From Rhizaria sp. SCN 62-66 (Eukaryota; Rhizaria, unplaced): a stretch of 64,000 bases of DNA. The notes under the pieces were generated by a model. It saw nothing but the letters and a program-made list of their open reading frames with translations. It was not told the DNA's origin and did not search any database. A program made the position numbers and the translations under genes. How positions within the stretch are numbered: the first letter of the stretch is position 1; the number at the start of each line of letters is the position of its first letter. The stretch spans positions 62,001 to 126,000 of the forward strand of contig MEDY01000164.1 in the NCBI GenBank assembly GCA_001724265.1, given 5' to 3'. This document shows positions 60,601 to 64,000 of this stretch, one piece after another.

Positions 60601-62559
60601 TTACGCCTTGATGTGCGCGTCAACAAAGGCGCGCAGACGCGTGGCAAACTCCTCCAGCTTCGCCGGAGGAGCGCAGAAGACGACACGGAAGAAGTTCTCA
60701 GCCTAAATGAGACAGCATAACAAAAGTGACAAGATGAACATAAAAACAAGTCTAGTGAGCTCATATCATAACATATCATAATAAACCTTGACGCACAGAT
60801 ATAACATATCGACTTCAGCTGTTTCCCACATTTTCAAAAAATAGAAGTCACATATACGCGAGATATCTTAGGCGTCAGTGATATTTGACGGTGCGTACCT
60901 TGAAGCACTTGCCGGGCAGCACCATGACGTTCTGCTCGTTGAGGAAAAGCTCGGTGAAGGCCGTGTCGTTGGGGATATCGCGGAAGGCCTCCGTGTCGAT
61001 GCGGATCATGGCGTACATGGCGCCGCGCGGGGTGATGAGCTCCAGACCGGGGATGCCAGTGCACGCCCTAAAATAAGGCGAAAATAGCGAAGCAAAAATG
61101 CAGAAACAGTGAGTGATAAAGATATAAACACATTTTTCAGTAACTGCAACCATGTAAACACAAAAATGGCAAGAAAACATCTCAAAACATATCTCTTGAT
61201 GTCAGAATAAGTGTGACGCGTGAAAAGCGATCATAGCATGACCGACGTACTTGATGACGAAGTTAGCGTGCTCCTCGAGCGTGGCGTTGAGCTTGTCGTA
61301 GTAGTCCTCGGGCACGGCCGTCAGGAAGCGCGTCACAGCGGCCTGCATGAGCGTCGACGTGCCCAGCACGACCTGCGTGAGCGACGTGAGCGGGCCGCGC
61401 AGCGACTTAAGAGCGCCCGCGCGGTCGCAGAGCAGCATCCAGCCGACACGCCAGCCAGGGACGAGGAACTGCTTGGCGGCACCGCCGATGGTGATGACGG
61501 GGACGTCGCCGGCCACGTCCGCGAAGGGCGTGAAGACCTCTCCCTTGAAGACCATGTCAGCGTAGATCTCGTCCGCGACGACGGGCAGGCGGTGCTTGCG
61601 AGCCATCGCGGCGACGGCGGCCACGTGCGCGGGCGCCCAGTTCGACCCCGTCGGGTTGCCCGGGTTGTTCAGCAGCAGGAACTTGATCGACCCGGCGGGC
61701 GCGGCGGTAATAAGTGCGTCCATGGCGTCCAGGTCGACCTCCCAGCTGCGCGAGGGGAGCAGGGGGTAGCGCACGGGGGTCAGGCCGAGGTGGCCCGCAA
61801 TCGTCTCGTAGAGGGAGAACGCCGGGGCGGGGGTCAGGAACGAGTCGCCGGGGTTGCAGAAAAGCTGCGCGGCCAGCAGCAGCGCCTGGGAAGAGTTTGG
61901 TTATAGTGGCAACAACAAAAGTAATAAGGGTAGATTTGGTAAGATATATGTTGGAATATGAAGACAAAAAGTTAATAAAATATAAACAATGCAGGGCCAC
62001 AAATAAAACTAAGAGAATGAAGTTACATCTAAAAGGATAAGGACTCCATCGAAGTCATATAAGTATTCTCTCACTTGAAGTTAAGACGCACCTGGGAGGC
62101 GCCGCAGGTGACGATGACGTCGTCGGCAGTGTACTTAGTCGCCTCGGACGACTCATACGCGGCAACGGCAGCGCGCGTGGAGGGCAGGCCGAGCGAGTTG
62201 GTGTATCCGTTGGCGTTGCCGGCCGCAGCGGCGTCGGCGACGGCGGCGGTGACCTCGGGGGCGGGGGGAAGGTTGCCGAAGACCGAGGGGTCGCCCAGGG
62301 CCAGGTCGATCAGAGCGTTCTTGTGGTTCTCGGGGCGCTTGATCTGTGTATAGCAACGCAATAAGCGGGGTGTGTAAGAGAGAAGTGGAGCAGAGAGTGA
62401 GATGGGGTGATGAAGTGAAAAGACGGGGTTACAGAAGCGAGATTCATGTGGGCCATAATTGGTGAGAGACAGAAGACGGACCTTGTCGACGACGGCGCGG
62501 ATGGGGTTGAGGGTGTTAACCGACATCTGGGACGGGGTGATATTCCACTCGGAAGACAT
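60601..62559 (-). CDS. TAT: Tyrosine aminotransferase (class I PLP-dependent)
   Basis: Five exons, 62559-62482, 62343-62092, 61885-61251, 61067-60899 and 60702-60601, give 411 residues with TAA at the end; every phase agrees. Donors are GTCCGT, GTGCGT, GTACGT and GTACGC. Family blocks appear in order: WNITPSQMSVNTLNPIRAVVD, ALGDPSVFGNLPPAPEV, NGYTNSLGLPSTRAAVAAY, NNPGNPTGSNW (substrate/PLP Asn), VADEIYADMVF (PLP Asp/Tyr), GGAAKQFLVPGWRVGW with the Schiff-base lysine at residue 248, TPRGAMYAMIRID and NVMVLPGKCFK. These match tyrosine aminotransferase better than alanine or aspartate aminotransferase. It would convert tyrosine and 2-oxoglutarate to 4-hydroxyphenylpyruvate and glutamate. No targeting peptide is evident. 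Length is close to the family norm, with no low-complexity inserts, unlike its neighbours. Confidence 0.93.
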
Positions 62560-63308
62560 ATTTACAACGCTACGTGAGCAGATGGCATGGCAGCGAGAGA
62601 AAGAGATGGAGTGAGCAAGAGAAGGGGCGACGTGAGAATGACGTAAAGGCGAAGGGAAAGAGGCGAGTTCGCTATCATAACAAACCATATGATGCTTATA
62701 TTGTTGATATATTCGCTAAAACCTCAAATGTTATGCTATACTTAACAGATTTTATCCAATAAAAGGTCTATAGCATGTGGGAGATAAAAAGCGAAGAGGT
62801 TTCGGGAACCCACATGACCCTAATATCCGGACGGCGAAAAAGGCTCGTGCGACATAAACTAAACGTCAACGCCGCCATCATTACTAATACAGGCAGAAAA
62901 GTTGCGGTGATATGCATACGTCATTATAAAATCCTAGAATAAGGATCTACTGTCGAGATGCATCTATTTCACGAACGCGCCAGATGCTTACCGAAGAGCA
63001 GGCCCAGTCCTGCCGGCCGAAAAATGGGTGGACCCGAAATGTATTTTCTCGGCCAAAGGAAGCGATATCTCGAGGTGTGAAGCGCGATATCCCATCGTTC
63101 AAACAGTGCCCACGCATCCCACTCTTCTTTTTTTCTATTATCTCACTCCCACTATTATCTTTTTCCCTCTTGACCCGCTCGTGTAGCCCGTTCAAGTCAC
63201 TGCCCCTTGCTGTGACTCAGAGCGACTCCTCTCAGACTCTCCAGTCCCATTCCAACCCAGTCGTCATCTCCTGTCCTCGCACCGCGCGCGCTCACCCAGC
63301 CGCCCCCG
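62560..63308. promoter_or_regulatory. Divergent intergenic region between TAT and the last gene
   Basis: A 749-bp spacer between head-to-head starts. The middle (about 62690-62960) is AT-rich. A pyrimidine-rich stretch at 63118-63190 lies upstream of the plus-strand gene, a likely initiator or 5' UTR region. Nothing else was recognised. Confidence 0.45.
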
Positions 63309-64000
63309 ATGTCCGGTGCGCCTCCCCGCGCCTCCGCGTCCACCGACGGGCGCGACGCCGCCGCCTCCCCCGCGTCCCCCATCTCTCCTGTATCTTCCCT
63401 CGTCTCGTCGTCGTCCGCGTCGTCCTCGCTCGTCGCGTCGTCGTCCGCAGCCTCGGACCTCACGGCGGGTGTGCTCGTTGCCCCCGTCCCGCTCCCGCTG
63501 CACCACCTGCATCCGCACTTCAACCCCCACAGCAACAGCAACAACAACGCTCATAACAGCATCAGCAGCAGCAGCAGTTCGAGTGCGAGTGCCAGTGCCA
63601 ATGCCAATGCCAGCGCCAATGTCAGCGTCGGCGGCGGTGGCGGCACCAAGCCGCGCTTCGCGAAGCCCGCGCTCTCCGGCCGCAGCAACTCCCCCTCGAC
63701 GGAGCTCGAGATCGGTTTATCGCCCTCGATCGCGCCGCACAACGCCTCCTCAGCGGCGGCCACCGCGGGCGCCATGTCACCGCACTTCATCGCGTCGCCG
63801 CACACGCTAACGGCGGCTGCGGCGTCGCCCGGCTCGGCAGCCGCGGCGGCGGGCTTTCCCGCGCTGTCTCTGTCGACGCTCTCGCTCGCCACCCAGCAGC
63901 AGCAACAGCAGCAGCACCTTCCGCCGCACGGCCACCATCGAAGCTCCCCCCGCGTCGTCGCGCAAGGCCACAGCGCAACCCCGAACTTCAACACGGCCGC
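63309..64000 (+). CDS. Low-complexity Ser/Ala/Asn/Gln-rich protein, 5' part only
   Basis: ATG 63309 (MSGAPPRASASTDGRD) opens a frame of 230 codons that runs off the window without a stop. Composition is Ser/Ala first, then His/Asn-rich (LHHLHPHFNPHSNSN), then a less repetitive segment TKPRFAKPALSGRSNSPSTE, then poly-Gln. The shape is typical of the disordered N-termini of other proteins here, so any conserved domain must lie beyond the window. No family could be assigned. Confidence 0.65.
   Translation, partial: MSGAPPRASASTDGRDAAASPASPISPVSSLVSSSSASSSLVASSSAASDLTAGVLVAPVPLPLHHLHPHFNPHSNSNNNAHNSISSSSSSSASASANANASANVSVGGGGGTKPRFAKPALSGRSNSPSTELEIGLSPSIAPHNASSAAATAGAMSPHFIASPHTLTAAAASPGSAAAAAGFPALSLSTLSLATQQQQQQQHLPPHGHHRSSPRVVAQGHSATPNFNTA

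Overview
The window is nuclear DNA of a unicellular eukaryote, probably one that can build a centriole or flagellum. Coding exons are very GC-rich, while introns and spacers are AT-rich. Introns are short spliceosomal GT-AG introns (17 could be modelled, 106-219 nt). The proteins are huge and crowded with Ala/Ser/Asn/Gln/Asp homopolymers. Because GC-rich exons contain few stop triplets, long antisense open frames lie over every large gene; I treated these as shadows. I cannot name the lineage. | Layout, left to right: (1) 1-2184, minus, 5' part of an Ala/Glu coiled-coil protein with seven copies of a short FLT-type motif. (2) 2778-14672, plus, a NOL9/Grc3-type polynucleotide kinase stretched to about 3,866 residues. 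(3) 15244-18567, plus, a protein with a faint PPP1R36-like signature. (4) 18746-21694, minus, an unrecognised helical protein with one in-frame TAG. (5) 22123-23242, plus, a trypsin-fold serine protease domain protein with one in-frame TAG, followed by a decayed coding region. (6) 24481-30591, minus, a four-exon coiled-coil protein. (7) 31037-41868, plus, an SFI1-like centrin-binding repeat protein with one reading-frame break in an AAC tract. (8) 42331-44569, plus, choline-phosphate cytidylyltransferase in five exons. (9) 45036-59612, minus, a DENND4-type Rab exchange factor of about 4,802 codons with an in-frame TAG between its two conserved halves. (10) 60601-62559, minus, tyrosine aminotransferase in five exons. 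(11) 63309-64000, plus, 5' part of a low-complexity protein. Genes are largely arranged as divergent and convergent pairs with 180-1,000 bp spacers. | The genes are not one pathway: rRNA processing (NOL9), centrosome/basal body (SFI1, perhaps items 3 and 6), phosphatidylcholine synthesis, Rab activation and tyrosine catabolism. Two window-wide signals stand out. First, the 5' splice sites are GTACGT-like, with C at +4 in all 17 modelled introns, instead of the usual GTRAGT. Second, three genes carry one in-frame TAG each, while none of the nine complete genes ends in TAG. This suggests UAG may be decoded or read through in this organism.
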